From Leucocoprinus leucothites (lineage: Eukaryota > Basidiomycota > Agaricomycetes > Agaricales > Agaricaceae): DNA of 64,000 nucleotides. The stretch is taken from positions 1,488,001-1,552,000 of the forward strand of contig JAACJO010000009.1 in the NCBI GenBank assembly GCA_013368445.1, in the 5' to 3' direction. The notes below the pieces were generated by a model. The model saw only the letters and a list, made by a program, of their open reading frames with translations. It made no database searches and was not told the origin of the DNA. This document shows, in pieces, positions 12,457 through 23,175 of this stretch (position 1 is the stretch's first letter; every line of letters starts with the position of its first letter). The position numbers and the translations under genes were made by a program.

Positions 12457-13120
12457 TGTTATGTATATTGATTATATCTAGCATTTGTTCCATCTACAAT
12501 ACGAAGTCGATATTAGCTTTACTTAAGTAATATCGCAATTATGTTTTCCTCTTATTTGTTCTTGTATTTTCTCATTTGTTTTGACTCATTTACTTTGTCT
12601 GGTTACGACTCGTTATGACTTGTTTGGTTTTGTTTATATTTTGATGACATGTGATTGTTAAATATAGCTGTGCTATATTTGGACTTACCTTGTGATCGAT
12701 CAGATGATCAAAGAAGAACTTCTTTAGAAGAACTTCTAAAGCTTCTTTGACAGATCGCGTCTTATATAGTTTAATTAGTGTTAAGGAAGCTGTATGCTTC
12801 TCTTCTTTGATTAGAAGCCCTTAGCCCTAGTTAATATTAGATACCAACTTGTATCATATATAAGTCGTCGACATCTACCAAGGAGAAGCATCGTTTCTAC
12901 TTGGTTAGGTGGAGACTCAATACGAGCCTTTATCTATACAAAGTTGAATTGAACTTAAGCTTTAAAGATCTCAATTACTAAAGTCTTAACTCTATAATCG
13001 CTGTATTATAACTCTGACTTAGTAAACGACTTTGTCGCTTACCAAGAAGGAGTCCCCTTTGATAAGATCAACTCGATACTTATCGCACCAGCTTAGGACT
13101 GGGCCAGCATCACTATAACA
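12457..13120 (+). repeat. 5' LTR of G3
   Basis: 664 bp with perfect TGTTAT...ATAACA ends. A diverged copy in the opposite orientation lies at 25561-26819. Confidence 0.9.
12857..12902 (+). promoter_or_regulatory. TATA box and predicted start of the G3 transcript
   Basis: TATATAA at 12857-12863 is followed 33 bases later by ATCGTTTCTACTT (12890-12902). The reverse complement of that 13-mer lies two bases after the LTR, which marks it as the likely RNA 5' end. Confidence 0.7.
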
Positions 13121-13122
13121 TT

Positions 13123-13135
13123 AAGTAGAAACGAT
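13123..13135 (+). other. Self-complementary primer-binding site of G3
   Basis: AAGTAGAAACGAT is the exact reverse complement of 12890-12902. The spacing (two bases after the LTR) equals that of G2, but the sequence is unrelated to the G2 site, so each element matches only its own transcript start. The stretch 13136-13687 is untranslated leader without a supported ORF. Confidence 0.75.
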
Positions 13136-14629
13136 CCTTCTCTGTTAGCACAGAGCCATTACTTTGCCCAGTAACCCAACAATGTTGCAAACACTGTCGA
13201 TTTGGGTTATCGCAGTTATAGCACAAGCTGTCCCAAAACTATTGTACATAACAATGAAGAGAGGGTCAACACACATTGCCAACTAGTGGATTAGTTGAGG
13301 ATCACTCTTATTGATCTGAGTGAATACCCACGCTCTTAAAACATTTGGAGGCTTGTGAGAGCTAAGGTCATTGTACCTGAATCTCAAATAAGATACCAGA
13401 CCCGAGGGTAGATACTCAGAAGGGAGAAAATTGCCAGAAGATTAGGCATATCTCTGAAGAATACCAGACCCGAGAGTAAATACTCAGAAGACAGTCTATC
13501 TGTTGAAAGTCTTAAGAGACTATAAATACACAGTCCTAGTGACTATAAAAGTGAGTCCATAGCGACTATAAACTAATTTTCCAACCACGGCAGAATCAAA
13601 CTGCAAGTGTGATAATTGTCTTAAGGACAATTTACCATTTAAGACCATACCAGGTGTCTCTATAGGCACCCATAAAAATAGTCCACAACGGACCCAGCAG
13701 AGTTTGCAAGACAGGTCAAAATCTTCGCAAGAAGAGAATTCCCAGAGGAATCCTACAGTACCTACTACAGTGAAACCCAAAGAACAAGGTTCTACAGAAG
13801 TAAAGGATCAGGAAGATTCTACTACATCAAAGAACACAAAGGGAAAGTTGCCTATGTCCCAATCAAGAAAGAACAAGAAGGAGTCCTTGAAGCCGAATAC
13901 GCAGCACTTGGTCACAAGCAACTTCATAGAACTGTCAAACAACAAATCGAAAAAGGAGCTGGTCTTGAAGAACTTTGAGACATTACCCAAGAACAGTACA
14001 CTGAAGAAGCAAGAAGAAGACAAACTCCGTTTCCAGAAACCCCTGCAGAATCTAGCAGGACCATCGAACCAGAACCAGTCCTTGACATTACCCCAAGAAC
14101 TGAAGACACCTCACAAGACAATCATTCAGAGCCCAGAGTTAACACTCCAAGTTCAGAAGAATCTGAATTTGATGAAGAAGACAAAGAAGAAGACAAAGAA
14201 GGAACAGATAGTGGAGAAAGAAGCCAACAGGAATCTGAAGGAAATCGAACAGAAGAGGAAGCAGAAGCACTTGCAAGGGCAATCGACAATCTCAAACTTA
14301 AATCCCCAGAGAAACCCAGACTCGATAGACCCCCTTCTTACTCCTCGAGCCCAGCTTTTGGACATAGCCCAAGGTTCCTCAGTCCCATTACAAACCCTAT
14401 CCCCTTTAGCTTTACCAATTCCCCCACTGGTATTGCCAGTACCAGTACCTTACCAACAACCAATCCCAACATTACTACAGCCAGTACCACCATCACTGTA
14501 CCTGCTAACACCCAAACAAAAGGGAAAGCAAAGGCAGCTGTCACCAACACAGGAGGTTCTTCAAATTGAAGAAGCCCCACACCGCCACTACCAAATCCAC
14601 AAGGAGGACCACCAAGTCCTGGAGGTAAT

Positions 14630-14692
14630 CCGCCTGGAGGACCAGGAGGACCAGGAGGACCAGGAGGACCAGGAGGACCAGGAGGAGGACCA
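14630..14692 (+). repeat. 9-bp tandem repeat coding Gly-Gly-Pro in G3 gag
   Basis: About six direct copies of AGGAGGACC, in the gag frame giving a collagen-like Gly-Gly-Pro stretch between the linker and the capsid domain. Confidence 0.8.
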
Positions 14693-15912
14693 CCAAATCC
14701 TAATCCAAACCCCCTGCCAAACCCAATGGCACAACCTCAAGCAGGATTCCAGCTTAAGTACCCAAAGACCAACAGGTTTGATGGCAACCCAAGCTATTAC
14801 AGACCATGGATGGCCGAAGTCGAACTCTACTTCGACTCATATGGTGTCACAGATGACCAATCAAGAATCAACTACACCCTTGGATTACTCGATGGAGCTG
14901 CCAAGTTATGGCAACAGGATTACAGACTTAGTCGAGCAGCTGCAGCTACCCAAGCAGGATACACCCCACACACATTCGATGAGTTCAAGGATGCGCTCGA
15001 ACAGTCATTTGCTCCAACACAACAGAGCTTTGAGGCTGAAAGAGAGCTCTGCTATTATAGACAATGAAACAAATACATCGAAGAATACATTGCCAATTTT
15101 TCCATCCTTGCCTCATGTGCAGGACTTACTGACAGCACTTCTCTCCGATCCTACTTCGCCGAAGGACTCGACAACAACGTCAGATTCGAAGCAATCCGAG
15201 CTGACCCCCAAACCCTCACAGAATGGAAAACTGCTGCAAGGCAGGCATACAAAGTTGTCCAAGAGCAAAGGAGATACCACATTGGAAATTCTAATCCAGG
15301 ATCTTCAAACAGATCAAGAAAGACCAAAAAGAATAGTAGACAACATGGATCCCAACCACGATATAATGATGTCTATAGTCAACCCCTATCTAGACCCAGA
15401 CGATCCGAGTGGGACATGGATATTGACAGAATATCAAGAGGAATATACCGATTATCAATCGAAGATGATTGGGAAGCAGACGACGGAGGTATATACGAAC
15501 TTGGCACAGAGGATGATGATAATCCTGAAGAAGAGGAGAGTGAAGGAGAAGACATCAACCAAATGTACAATGAAGGACCAAGCAACACAGACAGAGATGT
15601 CTATGGTTCACTATACTCCCACATCATCAATAATGTTCTCACCGACAAACAGAGAATTGCACTCAAGAGAGGAGAATGCTTCTTCTGCCACAAGAAAGGA
15701 CATTTTGCTAAATCTTGTCCAGCAAGGAAGGTTTGGTTTAAGTCAAGAGGAAACACAAACATGGGATCGAAGCAGACGCAGAAGTCCCAGTCCAAACTGA
15801 AACAAGGGAATCGTAGACCTTTCAAGCCTAAAAGGAAAGATCCAGATGCCATGGTTTACAAAATAGAACAAGCTAGCGATGAAGACGACCCGTTTCAAGA
15901 ATATTCAAATGA

Positions 15913-15922
15913 AAATTTTTGA
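15913..15922 (+). promoter_or_regulatory. Putative -1 frameshift site at the G3 gag stop
   Basis: In the gag frame the heptamer A AAT TTT (15913-15919) fits the X XXY YYZ slippery pattern and is followed at once by TGA. The pol frame opens at 15913 (a stop lies at 15910-15912) and is exactly -1, so slippage would fuse Gag to Pol. Confidence 0.6.
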
Positions 15923-18900
15923 GTACTCATGAAGATCAGATAGACATCATCGATCTTCAATCAAACAAAGGATTAACAGTACATGTACCCATCTTGCTCC
16001 ATACAACTAGAGCAAAACACAATCTACAAGCACTACTCGACTCAGGAGCTAGTGGAGAATTTATTGACCCACAACTAGTCGATACCTACAACTTGCCAAA
16101 ATTCAAGATGAAAAAGGCAATCAAAATCCGTAACGCCGATGGAACACAAAACCTATCAGGAAGTTGTACTCACTATACAAAATTAAAAATAGAAGTGAAC
16201 AACAAAATTATGATGATCTCTCCAAGAATAGTCAAACTAGGATCAAACCAACTATTCTTAGGAATCACATGGTTAAAGAGATTCAATCCCGATGTTGATT
16301 GGCAGAAACTGTCATTACGTTGGCAAGATGAAAATTCTCATACAATCAAATTAACCAAAGCGAAAACTGATTCCATCAATCAGTTGTATTATGAAATCAA
16401 TGTGAAATCTAACACATCACAACAACTTCACAACTTGGCTACTAAACCTAAAAGGGAATCAGACCCTGTGAAAGCCATACCAAAGAAATTTCATCAGTTT
16501 CTCAAAGTCTTCAACAAAGATGAATCTGAGAAATTACCACCCAGACGTCCTTGGGATCACAAAATCGAGACTATACCTGAATTTGAACCCAAACGAATGC
16601 CAGTTTATCACCTGACACCTCAGGAAAGAACTGAACTTGACAAGTTTATTTCCGAAAATCTACGAAAAGGATATATTCGGAAATCCAAATCACCAATGGC
16701 CTCTTCTTTCTTCTTTGTAGGAAAGAAAGGAGGAGACTTACGTCCATGCCAAGATTATCGATTCCTTAACAAGAATATGATAAAGAATGCTCACCCAATA
16801 CCAAGCATATCACAAATCATGGATAAACTTAAAGGATCTAATTGGTTCACCAAGTTAGATGTCCGACTAGGATATAATAATGTCCGAATCCAAGAAGGAC
16901 ATGAATGGAAAGCGGCATTCCGCACTCCAAATGGGTTATATGAACCCACAGTCATGTTCTTTGGAATGACAAATTCCCCTGCTACTTTCCAATCCATGAT
17001 GGATCACATCTTTAAAGACCTTACTGAGAAAGGCAGAGTTATTATTTACATGGATGACATCCTTATCCATGTGAAAACAAAGGAACAACTCGAAAGACTT
17101 ACTAAACAAGTCCTGAAGATTCTACAACAGAATGAATTGTATTTAAAGACTGAGAAATGCGAATTCGAGAAGCAACGCCTAGAGTACCTCGGAGCTATCA
17201 TAACTCCTGACTCTATCGAGATGGACCCAGTTAAACTTAAGGGAATACAGGATTGGCCTGTACCCAAGTCTGTCTGAAATATCAGACAATTCATTGGATT
17301 TTGCAACTTCTATCGCAAATTCATTCACAACTTCTCAGCTATCGCACAACCACTTAATGCATTACTTCATAAAACAACGAAATTCGAATGGAACCTAGAA
17401 GCACAGAAAAGCTTTGAGAAGCTCAAGGAACAATTCCTTAAGCAACCTATACTTCAAATAGTTGATGAATTAAAACCATTCGAAATTGAATGTGATGCTT
17501 CCACATTTGCTACTGGTGCAGTACTACTCCAAAGAGATTCAAATGGAGATAAGCACCCTGTGGCTTATTATTCACAAACCCTCAACCCTGCAGAACGAAA
17601 CTATCATGTGTCTGACCAAGAATTCCTTGCTATTATTAGAGCACTAAAGGAATGGCGACACTACCTCAAAGAATCAGCACACCCTATTATCATATGGTCT
17701 GATCATGAGAATCTCACCAGATGGCGAGAACCACAACAATTAAATCGAAGACAAGCCAGATGGATGCTATACATGACACGCTTCCATTACTCCATAAAGT
17801 ACTTGGCTGGAAATAAAAACACTCTTGCTGACGCATTGAGTAGAAGACCAGACCTAGTCCCAGAAGGGAAAGATAACGAAGATCTTGTTGTGATACCATC
17901 AGAAAAATTCATTAACTTCCTTTCTGAGGAAATTAAAGAAGAAATTAAAAATAAACAAGAGAAGATCAACCCATCTGAAAGATTCACAGAAGATGATGGC
18001 ATTTATAAATATCAGGGAAGACATGTGATACCTGAAGATGCCGAACTAAAAAGAAGACTTCTACAATGTGTACATGATCACGAGACATCAGGACACCCAG
18101 GAACAGCCAAACATTCCATAAACTATCTAAGTTAGTTTACTGGCCTGGAATGAACACATATGTTCAGAACTACGTGAAGGATGCCCTATTTGTTAACAGT
18201 ACAAAATCAACCATCATCCGGTTAAACCACCAATGCAACCGATTAAAGGCCCTTCTTCCACAAGGCCCTTTTCCCAAATATCCATGGATCTTATCACAGA
18301 TCTACCACCTGACAATGGATATGATTGTATATTGTCCATAGTGGACCATGGACTTATGAAAGGGATAATCCTAACTCCAACAAAGAAGACAGTAAATGCT
18401 GATGGCATTGCTGAAATTCTTATTGACAAAGTATTTTCGAAATACGGAACACCCAATAAAATAATCTCAGATCGAGATCCACGATTTGCTGCTAAATCAA
18501 TGCAAAACTATACGAAAAACTCAATATTACCCCAGCCCTGTCTACAGCATATCATCCACAGACAGATGGAACTACTGAAAGGTACAACCAAGAAATCGAG
18601 TTCTATTTAGCAGTTTACACATCACAAAACCCAACCATATGGAAACGAGCACTTCCAATGATTGAATTCATACACAATACGAAACCCCATTCTGGAAGAA
18701 AACACTCACCATACAAATTAATCCTAGGATATAACCCACAAGCGTTTATCTCAGACATAGAGACAGACACACCTTCTATCAATGAGAAGTCTCTATTCTT
18801 GGAACAAGTCCGAGAAGCAGCTTTAGAGGCACATGAACGAACACGTCTCATGATGGCTCAAAGAAAGAACCAACCATGGACACCATTCAAAGTAGGAGAC

Positions 18901-19326
18901 CGAGTTTGGTTAGATAACCGAAATCTCCCTTTACCCTATGCTTCTAAGAAGCTTAATCAAAGAAGAGAAGGTCCATTTACTATTATTAGAAAGACCTCTC
19001 CAGTCAACTACGAACTCAAACTACCACAAAAATGGAAGATTCACAACAAGTTCCACACCTCACTTCTCATGCCAGTAACTGAGAATGACGTTTATAGTAA
19101 ACACAACCCTAAACCACCACCTGTTCTAGTCTCAGGAGAAGAACAATATGAAGTCAAAGCAGTCCTAAATCATAGAACCCACAGACTACGTTCTGGAACA
19201 AAAATAGAATACCTAATTCGTTGGAAAGGATACAGACCTACTGAAGACTCATGGGAACCAGAGAAAAATCTTGAAAATTCAAAAGAAATAATTCAAGAGT
19301 ATAAAAACCAGCACAATCTCTCTTAA
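15919..19326 (+). pseudogene. G3 pol: protease, RT, RNase H, integrase, chromodomain
   Basis: Frame 1 mod 3 carries a retropepsin (ALLDSGASGEFID near 16035) and an RT with an intact YMDDILIH box near 17050. RNase H begins with ECDASTFATGAVL near 17490 and ends with NTLADALSRR near 17820. The integrase has its HHCC finger near 18075-18200 and the DDE residues in SMDLITDLP, SDRDPRF and GTTERYNQ (near 18290, 18470, 18575). A C-terminal chromodomain with YLIRWKGYRPTEDSWEPE (near 19215) follows. Damage: TGA 17275 (Arg expected), small indels near 18130 and 18178, TAA where Gln is expected near 18195, and a shift near 18500. The second half is otherwise open to 19326. The chromodomain would direct integration to marked chromatin in this family. 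Confidence 0.92.
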
Positions 19327-19341
19327 CATTCCCCAGCTTCA

Positions 19342-20696
19342 ATGACTACTTCAGAAGTCAGTGAACAACCAACAGTACCAGTCTTTGGAACTATTATCTG
19401 CAAATCACCCTCACCTAATACCCCTCCTACTACACTGACCAACACCATCGACGATGCGAACAAGGTCAAAGAAAGTCCTGGTCTTGCCTCATCGCAAGAA
19501 CAAGGCACCAAATCCCCTGCCGGAGATAGTGCAGGTGGAGACACTAGCAGTGAAAACTCTTCACCCTATAAAGAGAATGCCACCCTACAATGAGCATTTC
19601 TTCGAGAACAGACAGCCGTTGACTTTCTGTCCGCCTACAGCAGCAATCCTAGACTCACTTCATATGTCTACAACATCGGGAATTGGATTGATGCTCTCAC
19701 TTCTGCAAGAAGTGAATACAAGCGTCTCCAGGAAGAAATGGACTTCCATCTTAGTAACCTGGCACGCCATATCCCTAGGGGTCCCTATACTCAGAACATC
19801 GTCCAACGCATCCAATGCACCGACCCGGACAGAGATTACCTCACTACACTCAAGTGTCAACAAGCTCCAGAGTGACGTGCACAGAATTCTGAGCGCGCCT
19901 CAGCGGATGATGAGGGAAAAACTTCCCCACCTAGCGTCAAACCTCAACAACGTCATGATGTGGCTACACACAATGCCATATTACCAAGTACACCCCCTCC
20001 AACGCCTACTAACAAGCCTCCTCGAAATACCAATCGAGACACGACTCGCCCTGGACGTACTAGTCGAACCTGCAACATATGTCATGGAATGGGTCATATC
20101 AAGACGCTTTGCCTGGGATATCATTGCACCTGGTGCAACAATTTCACCCCCGGCCATTTCACCAAGTATTGTTCCCAAAATCCTTATAAAGGAATTGCTC
20201 GACAGGATCTACCCCCAGTCGCCCTGGCAGCACTTTCAATTACCGAAGGAGTCGATGCCGCCAAGGCTCTTGCTCTGCAGTCCATCTCCGGATCTGCCAG
20301 AATACAGCCCCGACAGTCCGGTGTACCAACCGGCAATCACAGTGCCCCCATCACCGATGCCATCGGACTTCGATCCGAATGACATAATCCAACATCCACA
20401 GCCGTTAACACCACCTCCCTTGGCCCAACCTACAACCCTACTTTTACTGTACGCTGCGACGAGGTCATAAACCCGCACCACAAGGAAGACAATATGGTCA
20501 TCTCCAGACCTCAGTCTGTTCCTCCCATCCAAACCATCGAGGACGCAGTCCGAGTGGACGTCCCCATCACGGTCGAACTTCTCACATCTATGAAGGAGAA
20601 CACCCCCTTACACCCCCATACGAAGATGGCAATTACAAATCTCATTACAATGATGAAGCCAACTTCAACATAGACGGTGAAGGTAATTTAAATTAG
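19342..20696 (+). pseudogene. G3 third ORF with double zinc knuckle
   Basis: An extra reading frame follows pol by 15 bases and ends before the polypurine tract. From ATG 19342 (frame 1) it has a Ser/Thr-rich start, a helical middle (near 19660-19760), and two Cys/His motifs: CNICHGMGHIKTLC (C-x2-C-x4-H-x4-C) and CTWCNNFTPGHFTKYC (C-x2-C-x6-H-x4-C), near 20070-20170. Stops at 19591, near 19873 and at 20380 are all TGA where Arg fits. After about 20260 the protein-like frame seems to move to frame 2 and then frame 0. The last part is acidic, aromatic and Asn-rich and ends at TAG 20694-20696, so indels are likely. I know no Ty3 function for it. By position it matches accessory or env-like ORFs, but no signal peptide or membrane segment is visible. 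Confidence 0.6.
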
Positions 20697-20732
20697 TAAC
20701 TTAGATAGTTACTAAGATGTGGACATCTTAGC

Positions 20733-20746
20733 TAGGAAAGGGATAA
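20733..20746 (+). other. Polypurine tract of G3
   Basis: TAGGAAAGGGATAA directly precedes the 3' LTR and would prime plus-strand synthesis. Confidence 0.7.
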
Positions 20747-21084
20747 TGTTATGTATATTGATTATATCTAGCATTTGTTCCATCTACAATACGAAGTTGA
20801 TATTAGCTTTACTTAAGTAATATCGCAATTATGTTTTCCTCTTATTTGTTCTTGTATTTTCTCATTTGTTTTGACTCATTTACTTTGTCTGGTTACGACT
20901 CGTTATGACTTGTTTGGTTTTGTTTATATTTTGATGACATGTGATTGTTAAATATAGCTGTGCTATATTTGGACTTACCTTGTGATCGATCAGATGATCA
21001 AAGAAGAACTTCTTTAGAAGAACTTCTAAAGCTTCTTTGACAGATCGCGTCTTATATAGTTTAATTAGTGTTAAGGAAGCTGTA
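20747..21084 (+). repeat. Truncated 3' LTR of G3
   Basis: Matches 12457-12794 with a single C/T difference, then changes abruptly into G2 integrase coding sequence. About 326 bp of LTR are missing. Confidence 0.9.
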
Positions 21085-21477
21085 AAATGTCTCGGTCCAT
21101 ACGAAATTATCACTCAACCTGGCTCTCACTCGTTCACCCTTCGCCTTCCAGATTCCATGTGCGCTGTTTATCCTGTCTTTCATGTTTCCATGCTTGAGCT
21201 GACCACACCCAATCCATTTTCCAATGGCACAGAACTGGCTCCTGTTCCCATTGTCATTGATGACAAACCAGAGTATGAGATTGCCCGCATCGTAGACTCG
21301 AAGATTGATTGATGTCGCATATGCAAACTCCTTTACAAGGTCATCTGGCTGGGATATGAAGATACTGACAAAGAATCTTCATGGTTACCTGCTACCAAAC
21401 TTATGCACACAACTGAACTTCTTTCTGATTTCCATTCTGCTTATCCTGACAAGCCTGGTCCGCTTCCATTACCCTAG
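21085..21477 (+). pseudogene. G2 pol, last part: integrase C-terminus and chromodomain
   Basis: The frame continues the G2 integrase with CLGPYEIITQPG and FHVSMLEL, typical of the integrase C-terminal region, then a chromodomain-like segment with KVIWLGYEDTDKESSWLP near 21340-21395. A TGA at 21310-21312 stands where Arg fits. The natural stop is TAG 21475-21477. About a dozen codons between 12456 and 21085 were lost with the G3 right end. From 21478 to 21788 I see no gene; this is G2 spacer between the convergent pol and antisense genes. Confidence 0.85.
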
Positions 21478-21788
21478 TTCTTTTTCTGCCACACATTTTC
21501 ATTATCCATCTTCTGATATCGGCTCTCTCGCTTTCTTCTTATTTGGACTTGAACAATTTTTCATACTTTCTTACTTACTGTTCTGGTTTTACTTACACTC
21601 AATAGCCTCATCTCCCTTGGACCCTTTTTCTTACTTCGGATGTTCTATTCACACCTCTAATGCCCAAGAAAAACCGAATTCATTCTCCACAAAGTCCAAC
21701 ACCAGAAGTACAAAATAGGACATGTGACAAAAATACAATTGAGATCAAGAAGCTGAGCTGCATAGGAGGAGCAGGAGGGACAAGATGG

Positions 21789-23046
21789 CTACTTACTCCC
21801 ATGTTCACCTTCATCCTCTCCCTCACCTTCCTCCTCTCCAACCTCCCCCTCATTCCCAGACCCAGCATCCGATGTTTCCGGCACAGTTTTCTTCTTAGCG
21901 GCCAATTTGGCATCCAATTCCACCCATGCCTTTTCATGTGCCTCATCATCCATCACCTTGTCATCAAGGACAAGCCAGTTGTAAAACTCCTTGAAGTCCT
22001 TAGCCAGCCCATCCACAACCTTGGTCTGAGACTGGATACTCAACACCATTGCCAAGTGCTGAGTTCCCAACTTGGCCCAGATCCCCTTCAGCTCCTTGAG
22101 AATGGCCAATTGGATGGCCCGGGTCTTCCTCTGCTCAACGATGAGCTCATATGTTTGCTCATGAGGCTGTTTGTCAGCCTCTGTTGGAACCGCACACTTC
22201 TGTTTTGAAGTGTGGCATGGCTTGCACATATACTTGCCGCTGTGAATGTTGTCAGTTGATCAGCTGACCCAAGGGATCAGGAGTTACTCACATGTCACTT
22301 TGCTTGGTGCAGTTCTTGCCCAGATGCAAGCACTGCCTGCACTCATTGTCTCTGCCCATCTTTATCTTCCCTCCCTTAGCATCATAGTTTCCACGTTTTC
22401 GGAGGGCAGCAGTCTCGTCTCTTCCATCTCCGGCCAAACCTGAGCCAGGCCTCCACAATGGATCATTGTCTTGATCATCCAGCTCCATAAGTTGATACTT
22501 GGAGGGACCAGCAGCCACACTCTGTTGAGTCAACCTAGCCATCTCAGCCAGCCTACTTGTTGGTTTCACACAAGGTTTTCGAACCCCATTTCCTGCCTTT
22601 GCATTCTCTGTCATTTTCTTCTTCTTTGCTGGACTCTCCACTATCTCCACTTCTACCTCCATTGCTGTTCTCTTCCCTTTCCCCTTCTCTTTCTCCTGTC
22701 TTTCCTTTTCCTTTTTCTCGGCCTCCAACTGAATCTGTTCCACCAGTTCGGCCTCTTCCTTCTCCTTTTGTAACTGCTCCGCTTCCTCAGCCTCCTTCCT
22801 CTTCTTCTTAGCTTCCTCCGCCTCTTTCCACTTCTTCTCTGCCATCTTCCTCCACAACTCTTCCTTTCTCTTCCGTTGTTCCTCCTCCTTATGTTTCTTT
22901 TTCTCAGCCTCCTCAGCCTCTCGCTTCTTCTGTTCTTCTTCTTTGGCTGCCTTCCGGTTGTCCTCTTCTTCCAGTTTGCACAACTTGTTCTCCAAGTCGC
23001 TATCACTCAATGGGTTGGATCCATGGGTCACGGAGCTGGGTGTCAT
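21789..23046 (-). CDS. Antisense two-exon gene in G2 with Zn2Cys6-like cluster
   Basis: On the strand opposite to gag-pol, between pol and the 3' LTR. Exon 1 is 23046-22292 and exon 2 is 22239-21789, about 401 codons. The N-terminal ~170 residues form a highly charged Glu/Lys/Arg coiled coil. Then come a basic PAKKKK stretch, a Cys-rich region and an acidic C-terminus ending at TAG. Six cysteines are spaced C-x2-C-x6-C-x10-C-x2-C-x6-C, which meets the GAL4-type binuclear cluster rule; the intron falls between the third and fourth cysteine, so splicing builds the cluster. Established: such clusters bind DNA in fungal regulators. Inference: a nuclear, DNA-binding accessory protein of the retrotransposon. 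There is no in-frame stop, in contrast to G2 gag-pol. The start context is ACC-ATG, about 130 bp from the 3' LTR. Alternative: a captured host exon pair. Confidence 0.65.
22240..22291 (-). other. Predicted 52-nt intron in the antisense gene
   Basis: Donor GTGAGT, acceptor CACAG, and CTGAC branch-like sequence 13 nt before the acceptor AG. Removal keeps the frame (2 + 1 bases across the junction), while reading through meets TGA at once. Confidence 0.7.
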
Positions 23047-23161
23047 GGTAGTGTTAAGGGATTAAGTTGTGAGAAAGCTTAATTTTTTCCTCAGAGCGGA
23101 ATTTATACGGAGTTTGAATTGGTTCCCATGATCAAGTCACATGGCTTTGAGGGCTTAGCCC

Positions 23162-23175
23162 TAAGGGGGGAATAC
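23162..23175 (+). other. Polypurine tract of G2
   Basis: TAAGGGGGGAATAC lies immediately before the 3' LTR. Confidence 0.75.

Larger units (their letters stand above)
13688..15922 (+). pseudogene. G3 gag, broken, no ATG start
   Basis: The coding frame (2 mod 3) opens at 13682 after TAG. It contains no ATG before the first in-frame stop; the best start context is ACG-GAC-CCA at 13688, which may be a mutated ATG. Order: basic N-terminal region, acidic and Ser/Pro-rich linker, Gly-Gly-Pro repeats (about 14630-14692), a capsid domain from about 14726 (NRFDGNPSYYRPWMAEVELY and on), an acidic segment, and a CCHC knuckle CFFCHKKGHFAKSC near 15680. In-frame stops are TGA at 13976, 14567 and 15065, each where Arg fits. 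It ends at TGA 15920-15922, next to a -1 slippery site. A long 698-codon open frame in another phase covers the same DNA but has no family features. Confidence 0.85.
12457..21084 (+). mobile_element. Ty3 chromovirus G3, inserted in G2, 3' LTR truncated
   Basis: The 5' LTR is complete (664 bp, 12457-13120). The 3' LTR keeps only its first ~338 bp (20747-21084) and then joins directly to the G2 integrase C-terminus. A later deletion therefore removed the rest of the LTR, the right target duplication and roughly 30 bp of G2. Internal order: self-complementary primer site, gag, -1 shift, pol with chromodomain, extra ORF, purine tract. The aligned LTR parts differ at one site only (C/T at a CpG, 12510 versus 20800 region), so the insertion is recent relative to G2. 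Confidence 0.92.

Noticed and set aside
13704..15800. 698-codon open frame over G3 gag
   Set aside because: It has no capsid or knuckle features. The adjacent phase carries the capsid domain, Gly-Gly-Pro repeats and CCHC knuckle. It is a shadow of biased codon use.
19454..20470. 338-codon open frame over the G3 third ORF
   Set aside because: Longer without stops, but the two zinc knuckles and the helical segment are in frame 1. Its last part may be real if indels exist, so it is covered in the ORF3 entry, not listed separately.
21750..21795. Second intron at the end of the antisense gene (GTAAGT at the stop)
   Set aside because: A donor-like GTAAGT overlaps the TAG, but the nearest acceptor gives an intron of only about 39 nt and no clear coding continuation.
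22653..23006. Arg-rich and Ser/Leu-rich open frames over the antisense gene exon 1
   Set aside because: They result from the repetitive Glu/Lys codons of the real frame.
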